64,000 nucleotides of DNA from Variovorax sp. dw_308 (GCF_019207085.1 NZ_JAATOM010000011.1:124001-188000), one strand, 5' to 3'. Shown: positions 19,748 through 28,063, numbered from the stretch's first letter. Translations and numbers: made by a program. The notes: generated from the sequence alone by a model not told the origin.

Positions 19748-20616
19748 GGATGTCGAGGCTGCTGTGTCTCATGGCCTTGTGCTGGCTGGCGGGGCCGGCG
19801 CAGGCGCGGGGCGCGGTCAGCCTGGTCGACGATCGCGGCGTGGAGGTCACGCTGGCGCAATCGCCGCGGCGCATCGTGTCGATGCTGCCGTCGTTGACGG
19901 AGACCGTCTGCGCGCTGCAGGCGTGCGAGCGGCTGGTCGGCGTCGACAGCTATTCGAACTGGCCCGCGGCTGTGCAGGCATTGCCGCGCGTGGGCGGCCT
20001 GGAGGACGCGAACGTCGAGCGCATCGTGGCACTCAAGCCGGACCTGGTGTTGCTGGCCAAGGCCGCGCGCGTGACGGACAGGCTGGAGGCGCTCGGCCTC
20101 AAGGTGCTGACGCTGGAACCACGCTCGATGAAGGACATGGAGCGGGTGCTGGGCCAACTCGGCCGCGTGCTCGACCGCGAGGCCGAGGCTGCGGCGATGT
20201 GGCTGCAGATCGATGGCGGCGTCAACCGCGTCGCCGCCGCGCTGCCTGCGAGCGCGCGTGGCAAGCGGGTGTACTTCGAGGTCAGCAGCGGGCCGTATGC
20301 GGCCAGCGAGTCGTCGTTCATCGGCGAGACGCTGGCACGGCTGGGTGCTGTCAATGTCGTGCCCGGGTCGCTCGGGCCCTTTCCCAAGCTCAATCCCGAG
20401 TTCGTGGTGCGTGCGGATCCGCAGGTCATCATGGTGGGGGACCGCAACGCGGTGGCCTTGGCCGGGCGGCCAGGGTGGGGGCGCATCGATGCGCTGCAGG
20501 CGGGGCGCATCTGCGTGTTCACGCCCGCGCAAGGCGATGTGCTCGCGCGCCCCGGTCCACGCATGGCCGAGGGCGCCGGCATCATGGCCGATTGCCTGAA
20601 AGACAAGTTCAAGTGA
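19744..20616 (+). CDS. btuF: Periplasmic cobalamin-binding protein
   Basis: A 290-residue helical-backbone (cluster A-II) binding protein. Residues 1-20 are a signal peptide (ending AQA). The core has RRIVSMLPSLTETVCAL, VGVDSYSNWPAAV and LKPDLVLL, typical of BtuF/FhuD-like receptors. The ATG overlaps the btuB stop (ATGA). The stop overlaps the GTG of the permease gene (GTGA). It delivers cobalamin or cobinamide from BtuB to BtuCD. Confidence 0.9.
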   Translation: MRMSRLLCLMALCWLAGPAQARGAVSLVDDRGVEVTLAQSPRRIVSMLPSLTETVCALQACERLVGVDSYSNWPAAVQALPRVGGLEDANVERIVALKPDLVLLAKAARVTDRLEALGLKVLTLEPRSMKDMERVLGQLGRVLDREAEAAAMWLQIDGGVNRVAAALPASARGKRVYFEVSSGPYAASESSFIGETLARLGAVNVVPGSLGPFPKLNPEFVVRADPQVIMVGDRNAVALAGRPGWGRIDALQAGRICVFTPAQGDVLARPGPRMAEGAGIMADCLKDKFK

Positions 20617-21602
20617 CCAAGCCCGGGTTTGCCGTTGCGATCGTCGTCGTGAGCCTCGTGCTGGGGCTGGTGGGGGCGAGCATCGGCAGCACCGGATTCG
20701 AGAGCGTGTGGAGCGCCGCCAGCGACGCGACCGCGCTGCAGATCGTGCGCGACATCCGGCTGCCGCGCACGCTCGGCGCCTGGTTCGCAGGCGCGCTGCT
20801 GGGCCTGGGCGGCGCGCTGGCGCAGGGGCTGTTTCGCAACCCGCTGGCCGACCCGTACCTGTTGGGCAGTGCGTCGGGTGCGAACTTCGGTGTGTGCCTG
20901 CTGCTCGTGGCATTGGGCACGTCCTCCGCGCTCGGGCCGGCGGCGGGGGGATGGGCCGCGCGCCTGGGCATGACGGGCGCCGCCTTCATGGGCGCGGTGG
21001 CGGCCGTGCTGGTCACGCTGAGCCTGGCGCGCGGCGTGCAGCAGACGCTGCGCCTGCTGCTGGCGGGCGTCGTGGTCGGCATGGTGCTGGGCGCTGCGAG
21101 TGCGTTGGTCGTGCTGTGGGTGCCCGACATCATGCGAGCCATGCAGGCCTTCATGCTGGGCACCACCGGCTTCCTCGGCTGGCCGAACGTGACCTTGCTG
21201 GCCGGCGCGCTGGTGCTGTGTCTGCTGCCTGCGCTGGGGCTGGCGCGCGCGCTGGACGCACTCACGCTGGGCGAGGCCAGCGCGTCGAGCCTGGGCATTG
21301 CCCTGCCGCGCGTGCGCGTGGTGCTGGTGGCGGCGCTGGCGCTGGCCACGGGCACGGCGGTCGCGCAGGTCGGGCTGGTGGCATTTGTCGGGCTGGTCGC
21401 GCCGCACCTGGTGCGCGGCGTGGTCAAGCCGACGCACGGATGGCTTGTGGGCCTGGCCTCGTTGATGGGAGGTGCGTTGCTGCTCGCGGCCGACGTGGTC
21501 GCGCGTTGGCTTGTCGCGCCGCAGGAGTTGCCGGTGGGCGTGGTGACGGCCCTGCTGGGCGGCGGCTACCTGTTGTGGCTGATGCACAGGAGGTCGCTGT
21601 GA
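20613..21602 (+). CDS. btuC: ABC transporter permease for cobalamin
   Basis: A 329-residue FecCD-family permease with about ten hydrophobic segments. Visible family motifs include LRLPRTL-like IRLPRTLGAWFAGALLG, NPLADPYLLGSASGA and FVGLVAPHLVR near residue 265. The start is GTG 20613, overlapping the btuF stop (GTGA). The stop overlaps the GTG of the ATPase gene. All four uptake genes are tightly coupled, so they form one transcript under the riboswitch. Confidence 0.92.
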   Translation: MTKPGFAVAIVVVSLVLGLVGASIGSTGFESVWSAASDATALQIVRDIRLPRTLGAWFAGALLGLGGALAQGLFRNPLADPYLLGSASGANFGVCLLLVALGTSSALGPAAGGWAARLGMTGAAFMGAVAAVLVTLSLARGVQQTLRLLLAGVVVGMVLGAASALVVLWVPDIMRAMQAFMLGTTGFLGWPNVTLLAGALVLCLLPALGLARALDALTLGEASASSLGIALPRVRVVLVAALALATGTAVAQVGLVAFVGLVAPHLVRGVVKPTHGWLVGLASLMGGALLLAADVVARWLVAPQELPVGVVTALLGGGYLLWLMHRRSL

Positions 21603-22366
21603 CCGCGGTTGCGGCGCTGGCTGCGCAGCGACTGCAGGTCTCGCTCGGCGGAAGGCTCATCGTGGACGTTCCGCAACTCGCCTTGCCCAGGGGACGCTGG
21701 ACAGCGGTGGTCGGGCCCAACGGCGCCGGCAAGACCACCTTGCTGAAGGCATTGGCGCGCTTGCTGCCGATGCAAGGCAGCGTGCAGTTGCTGGGCCGTC
21801 GCATGGAGGAGTGGCCGGCCAAGGCCCGCGCCTGCACGCTCGCCTGGCTGGGCCAGGGCGAGCCGGGCGCCGACGACCTGTTGGCGCACGATGTCGCGAT
21901 GCTCGGGCGCTTGCCGCACCAGGCGTGGCTTGCCGCGCCGAGCGCGGCAGACCGTGCGGCGGTCGAGCGTGCGATGCGCAGGACGCAATGCTGGGAATGG
22001 CGGGATCGGCCGTTGGGCCAGTTGTCGGGCGGGGAGCGCCAGCGTGTGTTGCTGGCCCGCGCGTTTGCGGTTGAGGCCCAAGTGCTGCTGATGGACGAGC
22101 CGCTTGCCAATCTCGATGCGCCGCATCAGGCGGACTGGTTGCTGGCGGTGAGGGAATTCGTTTCAGCGGGTCGAACGGTCGTGAGCGTCCTGCATGAACT
22201 GGGCATGGCGCTGCATGCCGACGAAATCCTCGTGCTGCGACGAGGTCGAGTGGTGCATCAGGGCGCTGTCGACGAGTCCGTCATGCATGCCGCGCTTCGG
22301 GATGTGTTCGACAACCGGATCGAAATCCACAGGGTCGCAGACCAATGGGTGGTGCTGCCTCGATGA
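21599..22366 (+). CDS. btuD: ABC transporter ATP-binding protein for cobalamin
   Basis: A 255-residue ATPase. Walker A GPNGAGKTT starts at residue 39. The signature LSGGERQRVLLARA is at about residue 141 and Walker B VLLMDEPLANLD follows near 162. SVLHELGMAL holds the switch His. The start is GTG 21599, overlapping the btuC stop. It energises BtuC. Last gene of the uptake operon. Confidence 0.92.
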   Translation: MTAVAALAAQRLQVSLGGRLIVDVPQLALPRGRWTAVVGPNGAGKTTLLKALARLLPMQGSVQLLGRRMEEWPAKARACTLAWLGQGEPGADDLLAHDVAMLGRLPHQAWLAAPSAADRAAVERAMRRTQCWEWRDRPLGQLSGGERQRVLLARAFAVEAQVLLMDEPLANLDAPHQADWLLAVREFVSAGRTVVSVLHELGMALHADEILVLRRGRVVHQGAVDESVMHAALRDVFDNRIEIHRVADQWVVLPR

Positions 22367-22411
22367 AGGCGCAAGAGCAGCCGCCCCCGGCCGCCCCCGC
22401 TGCGAGATGGG

Positions 22412-22489
22412 TCAATAAACCCCGAAGACCTTCAGCAGGATGATCACACCGAGCGGCACGCCGCAGATCCAGAGAATGACGCTTTTCAT
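22412..22489 (-). CDS. 25-residue hydrophobic small protein
   Basis: The ORF reads MKSVILWICGVPLGVIILLKVFGVY, shown here as two halves: MKSVILWICGVPL and GVIILLKVFGVY. It has one membrane-spanning segment with a basic N-terminus and an aromatic C-terminus. GGAG lies 6 bases before the ATG on the minus strand (ctggagcacctc). It stands alone between btuD and cobQ on the opposite strand. Such tiny hydrophobic ORFs are usually missed by gene callers. Function unknown; that it is translated is inferred from its ribosome site and composition. Confidence 0.55.
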   Translation of the reverse strand: MKSVILWICGVPLGVIILLKVFGVY

Positions 22490-22614
22490 GAGGTGCTCCA
22501 GGTGAGTTTGAGTGCATGCACTGTGGCTTGCGACGTATGCCTTTGGTGCAGGATGGCGCACGCGTTCGGGGTGAGAGGGGGACTACATTGGTCCTCCGTA
22601 AGACATTGACTCTA

Positions 22615-22650
22615 TTGGCGCAATGAATGCGCGCGTACGATGATTGCGCC
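22615..22650. repeat. Inverted repeat upstream of cobQ
   Basis: TTGGCGCAAT (22615-22624) and ATTGCGCC (22643-22650, followed by ccaa) face each other across 18 bases, about 75 bp before the cobQ start. It could be an operator or a leader hairpin. No matching regulator is visible. Confidence 0.35.
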
Positions 22651-22722
22651 CCAACCCAACATGCACGCCAGCCCCATGTTTCCCCCGTTGTCGTTCGCGT
22701 CCCGGCGTGCCGGGGGCGTGCC

Positions 22723-24195
22723 GTGAACGCGCGCTGCGTCATGGTGCTCGGCACGACCAGCGGCGCCGGCAAGAGCTGGCTGACCACTGCCCTGTGCCGC
22801 TGGCATGCACGCCAGGGCCTCAAGGTCGCGCCCTTCAAGGCGCAGAACATGAGCAACAACGCGCGCGTGGTGGAGGGCGGCGAGATTGGCAGCGCCCAAT
22901 ACTTCCAGGCGCTGGCCGCAAACGCCACGCCGGACGTGCGGATGAATCCCTTGCTGCTCAAGCCCGAGCGCGACACCCACAGCCAGGTCGTGCTGATGGG
23001 CAAGGTGAGCGAATCGCTTTCTGCATTGCCGTGGCGGGGCCGCAGCGAAAAGGTCTGGCCGCAAGTTGCGCAGGCGCTGGACGGACTTCGCGCGGAGAAC
23101 GATGTGGTCGTCATCGAAGGCGCGGGCTCGCCGGCCGAGATCAACCTGATGGGCAGCGACATCGTCAACCTGCGCGTGGCGCGGCATGCCGACGCGCGCT
23201 GCCTGCTCGTCACCGATATTGATCGCGGCGGTGCGTTTGCGCACCTGTATGGCACCTGGGCCTTGCTGCCCGTGGAGGATCGGGCGCGGCTGGCGGGCTT
23301 CGTGCTGAACAAGTTCAGGGGTGATGCCGCATTGCTGGCCCCTGCGCCCGAGATGCTGAAGGACATGACCGGCATCCCGACCGTAGCGACGCTGCCGATG
23401 TGGTGGCAACATGGACTTCCGGAGGAAGATGGCTTGTTCGATGACCGCATGTCCCCAACCCAGCCGTTGCCCACAGGGGCAAGGCGCGAAGATGTCACGG
23501 TCGTGGTCTATCCGCGCATCAGCAACCTCGATGAGTTCCAGCCGCTGAAGAACATTTCCGGTGTGCGCCTGCGCTGGGCGCGCAGCGCGGCCGACCTGGC
23601 CGATGCCGGCACGCTGATCCTGCCCGGCTCCAAGCACACCAGCAGCGACCTCGCCTGGCTGCGCGCGCAGGGCCTGGATCAGGCCATTGCCGCACATGCC
23701 GCAAGAGGCGGTCGGGTGCTGGGTGTGTGCGGCGGCTTGCAGATGCTCGGCGAGGCCTTGATCGATCCGCATGGCGTCGATGGCAACGCTCCGGGCCTGG
23801 GCCTGCTGCCGGTGGTCACGCGCTTCGAGCGCGACAAGACCGTGCGCCATCGCACCGCCAGCTTCGGCGCGCTGCGCGGGCCGTGGAGCGCGCTGTCGGG
23901 CATTGCGGTGCAGGGATACGAGATCCACCACGGCCAGACGCTCGCGCACACGGCGATGGCCGCGGCAGGCGCCCATGCGCACGCGGTGATGGACGACGGG
24001 TTGGCCTGGCAGAACGATGCGGGCAACGTGCTCGGCATCTACCTGCACGGCCTGTTCGAGGATGCCGCCGCGTTGCATGCGCTGTTCGGCGCCGCGTCCC
24101 CGACGCTGGACAGCGTGTTCGATGGCCTCGCCGACTACATCGAGCGTCATTTCGACGCGGGCGTCCTGCGCTCGCTCGCGCTGCAAGCACCATGA
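22723..24195 (+). CDS. cobQ: Cobyric acid synthase
   Basis: Amidates four side chains of adenosylcobyrinic a,c-diamide using glutamine and ATP, in late cobalamin synthesis. It has 490 residues. The N-terminal synthetase domain starts MVLGTTSGAGKSWL with the P-loop-like motif, then FKAQNMSNNARV. The C-terminal glutamine amidotransferase domain has LGVCGGLQMLGE with the nucleophile Cys and YEIHHGQT. GTG 22723 gives the family-like N-terminus NARCVMVLGTTSG. An ATG 96 bases upstream would add an unrelated leader. It overlaps cobC. Only these two late-pathway genes are here, so other cob genes must lie elsewhere if the pathway is complete. Confidence 0.94.
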   Translation: MNARCVMVLGTTSGAGKSWLTTALCRWHARQGLKVAPFKAQNMSNNARVVEGGEIGSAQYFQALAANATPDVRMNPLLLKPERDTHSQVVLMGKVSESLSALPWRGRSEKVWPQVAQALDGLRAENDVVVIEGAGSPAEINLMGSDIVNLRVARHADARCLLVTDIDRGGAFAHLYGTWALLPVEDRARLAGFVLNKFRGDAALLAPAPEMLKDMTGIPTVATLPMWWQHGLPEEDGLFDDRMSPTQPLPTGARREDVTVVVYPRISNLDEFQPLKNISGVRLRWARSAADLADAGTLILPGSKHTSSDLAWLRAQGLDQAIAAHAARGGRVLGVCGGLQMLGEALIDPHGVDGNAPGLGLLPVVTRFERDKTVRHRTASFGALRGPWSALSGIAVQGYEIHHGQTLAHTAMAAAGAHAHAVMDDGLAWQNDAGNVLGIYLHGLFEDAAALHALFGAASPTLDSVFDGLADYIERHFDAGVLRSLALQAP

Positions 24196-24740
24196 GGCTC
24201 TGGTTGCTGCGCCATGCCCAGACCGACGCCGACCCGGGCGTGTGCTTCGGCTCGACCGATATCAGCGTGTCCGTGGAGGCCACGCAGGCGCTGGCCCGCC
24301 AGATCGCGCCGCTGATTCCCGCCGACGCGGTGGTGAGTTGTTCACCGCTGCAGCGCTGCGCCGAACTGGCGCTGGCCATCGAAGCCATCCGGCCCGAGCT
24401 GGCCGCCAGCGCCGACACCCGATTGGCGGAGATGGACTTCGGCGCCTGGGAGGGACGCGAATGGTCCGCCATCTCGCGCGCGGAGTTCGATGGCTGGATC
24501 GGCAACTTCGCCGATGCCCATCCCGGTGGCACCGGCGAGAGCACCCGCCAGTTCATGCGGCGCGTGGGCGACGCGTTCGACGAATGGCAAATCTCGGAGC
24601 GCGACGGTTTCTGGATCACCCACGCGGGCGTCATCCGGGCGACGCAGTTGCTCGCGCGCGGGGTGCGAGTGGCAATGCGTGCCGAGCACTGGCCGCAAGC
24701 GCCGATCGAGTTCGGCGAGTGCATCCTGATCGAGGTCTGA
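24192..24740 (+). CDS. cobC: Alpha-ribazole phosphatase-like histidine phosphatase
   Basis: A 182-residue histidine phosphatase. The N-terminal RHAQTD motif (Arg7-His8) holds the phosphorylated His. LAEMDFGAWEGREW supplies the catalytic Glu region, and WITHAGVIRA the second His. It dephosphorylates alpha-ribazole-5'-phosphate during assembly of the lower ligand. The ATG overlaps the cobQ stop (ATGA), which supports the cobalamin role over a general phosphoglycerate mutase. Its stop codon touches the 161 bp palindromic element that follows. Confidence 0.85.
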   Translation: MRLWLLRHAQTDADPGVCFGSTDISVSVEATQALARQIAPLIPADAVVSCSPLQRCAELALAIEAIRPELAASADTRLAEMDFGAWEGREWSAISRAEFDGWIGNFADAHPGGTGESTRQFMRRVGDAFDEWQISERDGFWITHAGVIRATQLLARGVRVAMRAEHWPQAPIEFGECILIEV

Positions 24741-24900
24741 GAACCTGTGAATAAATCGGCCATGCACGCTCAGCCCGCCCAAACACACCCACCCGTCGTT
24801 GCAAATGCTCGCCGTAGCCCAAGCTACGGCTGTGCTTTGCGCCTAGATTGGGCGCGTTTGGACGAGCTGCTCGCGCACGTCCAATTCATTCACAGGTTCT
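24740..24900. repeat. 161 bp imperfect palindromic intergenic element
   Basis: Two arms of 78-79 bp face each other around GCCGTAGC-CCAA-GCTACGGC (24811-24830). Both ends carry AGAACCTGTGAAT as terminal inverted repeats. The outer 50 positions of the arms match at 39 sites. Of the 11 mismatches, 8 are transitions, and all 8 would be G-U pairs in a minus-strand transcript. It fills the gap between the convergent cobC and Ivy-domain genes. It looks like a MITE- or REP-type repeat, or the 3' hairpin of the minus-strand gene. Copies elsewhere cannot be checked here. Confidence 0.75.
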
Positions 24901-24911
24901 GACCGGGCGCT

Positions 24912-25754
24912 TCAGCGACTTTGCTGCCGCCACTCGGCTTTCCACATCCGTTGCAACTCTGACGCGACGGGTGGCGGCGGGTTGCCCACCAGCATGTCGC
25001 GGTTCACGCGATGCACCAGTGCGTAGACCACCCCCGTCTCGGGCGCGTAGAGCTGCACGGCGTTGTTGTCGAAGCAGTCGTGATCCTTGCAGAAGGCGTT
25101 GAATGCATAGCGTGAGCCGGCCACGTTGACCCAGCGCGGTGGTGGCGCCGGTCCGTTCATCTGCGCCAGCCACGGCTCACGGGCGTCCGCGCCGAGCGCC
25201 TTGCGCCAGGTCGCCCTGAAGCTCGGCGAGGCGATGACCATGTCGACGTTGCCGCCGGTTGTCACGGGCGGTGCGGGTGGGGGTGCGGGTCGCGCTGCGG
25301 CATTCGGCTGCTGCCCCGCGGCGGGATTGCATGCGCGATAACGCAACTGCTGCAAGCCTGGACCGAGCGCGGCGGCCGTCTTCCCGCTCGCGTTGATCTC
25401 GATGAAGCGGCCGCGCGGGTCGCGGTAGATGATGAACAGCAGTTCCGAGCCGCCCCGCACCTCGCTCATCAAGGTCATTTCGTAGTTGCGCGGTGGCGAG
25501 TTGCCGAAGTAGGAGGCGGCGGCCTGCGCCTTGCTGCCCGTGAGCCGTTGTCCGTCGCGTTCGACCAGCAGTCCGTCAGGTTCGACCCTCAGCCTCGGCG
25601 CAGCGGGGTTCGCGCAATCGGCCGACCAGATGCCGCCGTAGAGGGCCATCACATCCGGCGGCAGGCGTTGTGCCTGCGCTGGCGATGCAGCCAGGACACC
25701 GAGCAGGCTGGTTGCCACGGCGATGAATGCACGGTGCGTCGGGAAGGAAGCCAC
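24912..25754 (-). CDS. Exported protein with C-terminal Ivy-type lysozyme-inhibitor domain
   Basis: A 280-residue protein. The signal peptide is about residues 1-29 (LAASPAQAQ). Residues 30-145 form a domain I do not recognise. A Pro/Ala-rich linker (about 150-166) leads to an Ivy-like domain (about 170-280) with the loop C222-K-D-H-D-C227. E. coli Ivy has CKPHDC at the loop that plugs the lysozyme active site, and its context YxxxxxCKxHDCxxN is matched here. GTG 25754 is chosen because AGGAG lies 7 bases before it and the signal peptide then starts cleanly. An ATG at 25787 is weaker. The likely role is protecting the cell wall from lysozyme. Confidence 0.75.
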   Translation of the reverse strand: MASFPTHRAFIAVATSLLGVLAASPAQAQRLPPDVMALYGGIWSADCANPAAPRLRVEPDGLLVERDGQRLTGSKAQAAASYFGNSPPRNYEMTLMSEVRGGSELLFIIYRDPRGRFIEINASGKTAAALGPGLQQLRYRACNPAAGQQPNAAARPAPPPAPPVTTGGNVDMVIASPSFRATWRKALGADAREPWLAQMNGPAPPPRWVNVAGSRYAFNAFCKDHDCFDNNAVQLYAPETGVVYALVHRVNRDMLVGNPPPPVASELQRMWKAEWRQQSR

Positions 25755-25805
25755 AGGGTTCTCCTGAAATGCCTCCCTGAAGTGCATGCGAACGCAGCCT
25801 TGAAG

Positions 25806-26453
25806 TCAACCGGCTTTTGGCGCTGGCGTCTTCGGCTTGAAGTCGCAATAGGCCGCCACCGCGCACTGCCAGCACTGCGGCTTGCGCGCGATGCACACGT
25901 AGCGGCCGTGCAGGATCAGCCAGTGGTGCGCATGCAGGCGGTACTCGAGTGGCACGCGCTTCTCCAGCTTCAGTTCGACCTCGAGCGGCGTCTTGCCGGG
26001 GGCCAGTCCGGTGCGGTTGCTGACGCGGAAGATGTGCGTGTCGACCGCCATCGTTGGCTCGCCGAAGGCGACGTTGAGCACCACGTTGGCCGTCTTGCGG
26101 CCGACGCCGGGCAGGGCCTCCAGTTCCGCCCGTGTGCGCGGCACCTTGCCGCCATGCTGCTCGACGAGCATGCGGCAGGCCTCGATGAGGTGCTTCGCCT
26201 TGCTGCGGTAGAGGCCGATCGTCTTGATGTAGCTCTCCAGCCCTTCCACGCCGAGGTCGAGGATGGCCTGCGGCGTGTTCGCGACCGGATAGAGCTTGCG
26301 CGTGGCCTTGTTGACGCCGACGTCGGTGGCTTGCGCGGACAGCAGCACAGCGGCCAGCAGTTCGAACGGCGTTGTGTATTCGAGCTCGGTTTCCGGCGTC
26401 GGGTTGGCGGCTTGCAGGATGGCGAAGAAGGGGGCGATGTTGTCTTTTTTCAT
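25806..26453 (-). CDS. nth: Endonuclease III (DNA glycosylase/AP lyase)
   Basis: Removes oxidised pyrimidines from DNA and cleaves the abasic site. It has 215 residues. The helix-hairpin-helix LPGVGRKTANVV contains catalytic Lys120, and VDTH contains Asp138, the same positions as in E. coli Nth. Four cysteines, C187, C194, C197 and C203 (C-X6-C-X2-C-X5-C), hold the [4Fe-4S] cluster. The ATG at 26453 overlaps the end of hipA (ATGA-type overlap). A much longer in-frame reading upstream is an artefact of GC-rich sequence. Confidence 0.96.
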   Translation of the reverse strand: MKKDNIAPFFAILQAANPTPETELEYTTPFELLAAVLLSAQATDVGVNKATRKLYPVANTPQAILDLGVEGLESYIKTIGLYRSKAKHLIEACRMLVEQHGGKVPRTRAELEALPGVGRKTANVVLNVAFGEPTMAVDTHIFRVSNRTGLAPGKTPLEVELKLEKRVPLEYRLHAHHWLILHGRYVCIARKPQCWQCAVAAYCDFKPKTPAPKAG

Positions 26454-27793
26454 GGCGTGGGGCGGGCGTTCGGCAGGCCGGATTCGAAGCGTTGGCACTG
26501 GGCGCGAACCCCGGCGTCCACCGCGCGCCAGACGCGCTCGGGAAAATCTGGCGGCAGTTCGCGCTCGACGCGTTGCAGTGCGGCCGGGGCGTTGTGCACG
26601 AGGTCGCACATGCGCTCGAAGGTGCCGTCCACGCCCGCCTGGGTCGCCAGCGCCTGCCAATGGCGGGTCTGGATGCTCGCCAGGTTGTAGTGCGCGCTTT
26701 TCGATCGGAGCGCCATCGCGAGTCTTGCCTTTTGCCACGGCACCTGGCTGGCGCCTTTGCCGATGATGGGCCACGCCGAAATCACGTCGTACAAGGGCGT
26801 CATGTCGTAGCCGCCGCCACGGCGCAGGAAGATGGAGTGGTTCTTGGCATGGCCATCGGTCGCGGCCAGCAGCCAGAACGCGAGTTGCGTGAGCACGAAG
26901 CGCAGGCGGTCGGCTTGCGCCTCGTCGCTGGCCGCGAGCAGCGACAGGCATTCGCGCATGCCCGGTCCGCCGTCGCTTTCATATTTGCGTTGCGCGGGCG
27001 TGCCGGTGGCCTGGCAGAAGTCTTCCTGCGGCAGTCGTGCGATCCAGCGGCCGGCATCCATCCAGCGCCGGTCGAAACGCTCCACGATGAGCGCCTTCTG
27101 GTTGTCGAAGTGTCCGATCTCCGTGCCGGCCACCGGAAAACCCAGGGCTGCCAGCAGGCGAGCGCACAGCCACTCGTTTTCGACGGAGTCGGTCATGTTC
27201 GCCCGCATGTTGCCGACAAGCCCCAGCGGCAGCTTGAAGATGTGCGTGGTCGGCGTCGCGCCGTGAGGGCGGTGCCAACGGTCGCCCAGGCGCAGCAAGG
27301 CGGTCTTCTCCTGCGCGCCGGCGATGGAGATGCGAAGGTCGTCCTCGTCGGCGGCGAGTTGGCCGAGCACCGGATCAGCCGTGACGTTGCGCAGCGTCTG
27401 GGCGACCTGGGCATCGCTCAGTGGCTCGCTGTCGATCCGGTCGACGGGACCCGGCGCCTGGCCTGCGGGGAGTAACTGGACCGCGCCCACGCAATCGCGG
27501 CCGATGGCCGCCAGCAATTCGGCGGCTTCGATGCTGGCGGCATGAAAGCGCCGGCGCAGGCGCTCGCGGATGCGGTCGCTGTCGGGCAGCAGGTTGTCGA
27601 AATAGTCTTCGACGGCAGGCCCGCGCAGTTCCTTCGTGCCTGCCGGGATGGGCAGCGACAGGGACAAGGCCCGGACGTTCGGTGAGCGCAGCCATCCGTC
27701 GTCGTAGCGCAGCGCCGGCACGCCGGTACGCGACCAGAACCACGCGCCGACGTATTCGCCGTTCATCCATATGTCGAGTTCGGGGTGTGCCAC
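26450..27793 (-). CDS. hipA: Type II toxin HipA, serine/threonine kinase
   Basis: A 447-residue kinase; E. coli HipA has 440 and phosphorylates glutamyl-tRNA synthetase to halt translation. Colinear matches include LSLSLPIPAG, YFDNLLPDS, ISIAGAQEKTALLR with Ser156 (the E. coli autophosphorylation Ser150), TPTTHIFKLP, VERFDRRW and KYESDGGPG. ATDGHAKN carries catalytic Asp313, and YDMTPLYD the metal-binding Asp336. All key residues are present, so the toxin should be active. It lies 3 bp behind hipB, and its stop overlaps nth. It belongs to the E. coli-type HipA group rather than short HipT forms. Confidence 0.94.
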   Translation of the reverse strand: MAHPELDIWMNGEYVGAWFWSRTGVPALRYDDGWLRSPNVRALSLSLPIPAGTKELRGPAVEDYFDNLLPDSDRIRERLRRRFHAASIEAAELLAAIGRDCVGAVQLLPAGQAPGPVDRIDSEPLSDAQVAQTLRNVTADPVLGQLAADEDDLRISIAGAQEKTALLRLGDRWHRPHGATPTTHIFKLPLGLVGNMRANMTDSVENEWLCARLLAALGFPVAGTEIGHFDNQKALIVERFDRRWMDAGRWIARLPQEDFCQATGTPAQRKYESDGGPGMRECLSLLAASDEAQADRLRFVLTQLAFWLLAATDGHAKNHSIFLRRGGGYDMTPLYDVISAWPIIGKGASQVPWQKARLAMALRSKSAHYNLASIQTRHWQALATQAGVDGTFERMCDLVHNAPAALQRVERELPPDFPERVWRAVDAGVRAQCQRFESGLPNARPTP

Positions 27794-27796
27794 GCC

Positions 27797-28060
27797 CTAC
27801 CAATCCGCCGTTGGCATCTGCGCGGTGACGACCGTCGCGGGCGGGGAGGGCGGCGCCAGCAGCAGGCGTGTGTCGAGCGCGTGCAGTATCTGCATCAGTT
27901 GCGCGACGCTGACGGCGCCGGGATCCTTTTCAATGTCGGCGATGCGTGTTTGCTTGACGCCGATCCGCGCGCCCAGTTGCGTCTGCGTCAGCTTTTGCGC
28001 CTTGCGCAGCGATTTGAGATGCGTCGACAACTGCGAAGGTGAGTGGACAGGGATTTGCAT
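27797..28060 (-). CDS. hipB: Antitoxin HipB, XRE-type repressor
   Basis: An 87-residue antitoxin. The helix-turn-helix is at about residues 24-50 (LTQTQLGARIGVKQTRIADIEK). The flexible C-terminus ends in Trp87, matching the C-terminal Trp of E. coli HipB that inserts into a HipA pocket. It is the first gene of the hipBA operon and probably binds the TACC-N10-GGTA dyad just upstream of its start to repress it. The order antitoxin then toxin is the standard one. Confidence 0.93.
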   Translation of the reverse strand: MQIPVHSPSQLSTHLKSLRKAQKLTQTQLGARIGVKQTRIADIEKDPGAVSVAQLMQILHALDTRLLLAPPSPPATVVTAQMPTADW

Positions 28061-28063
28061 GGA

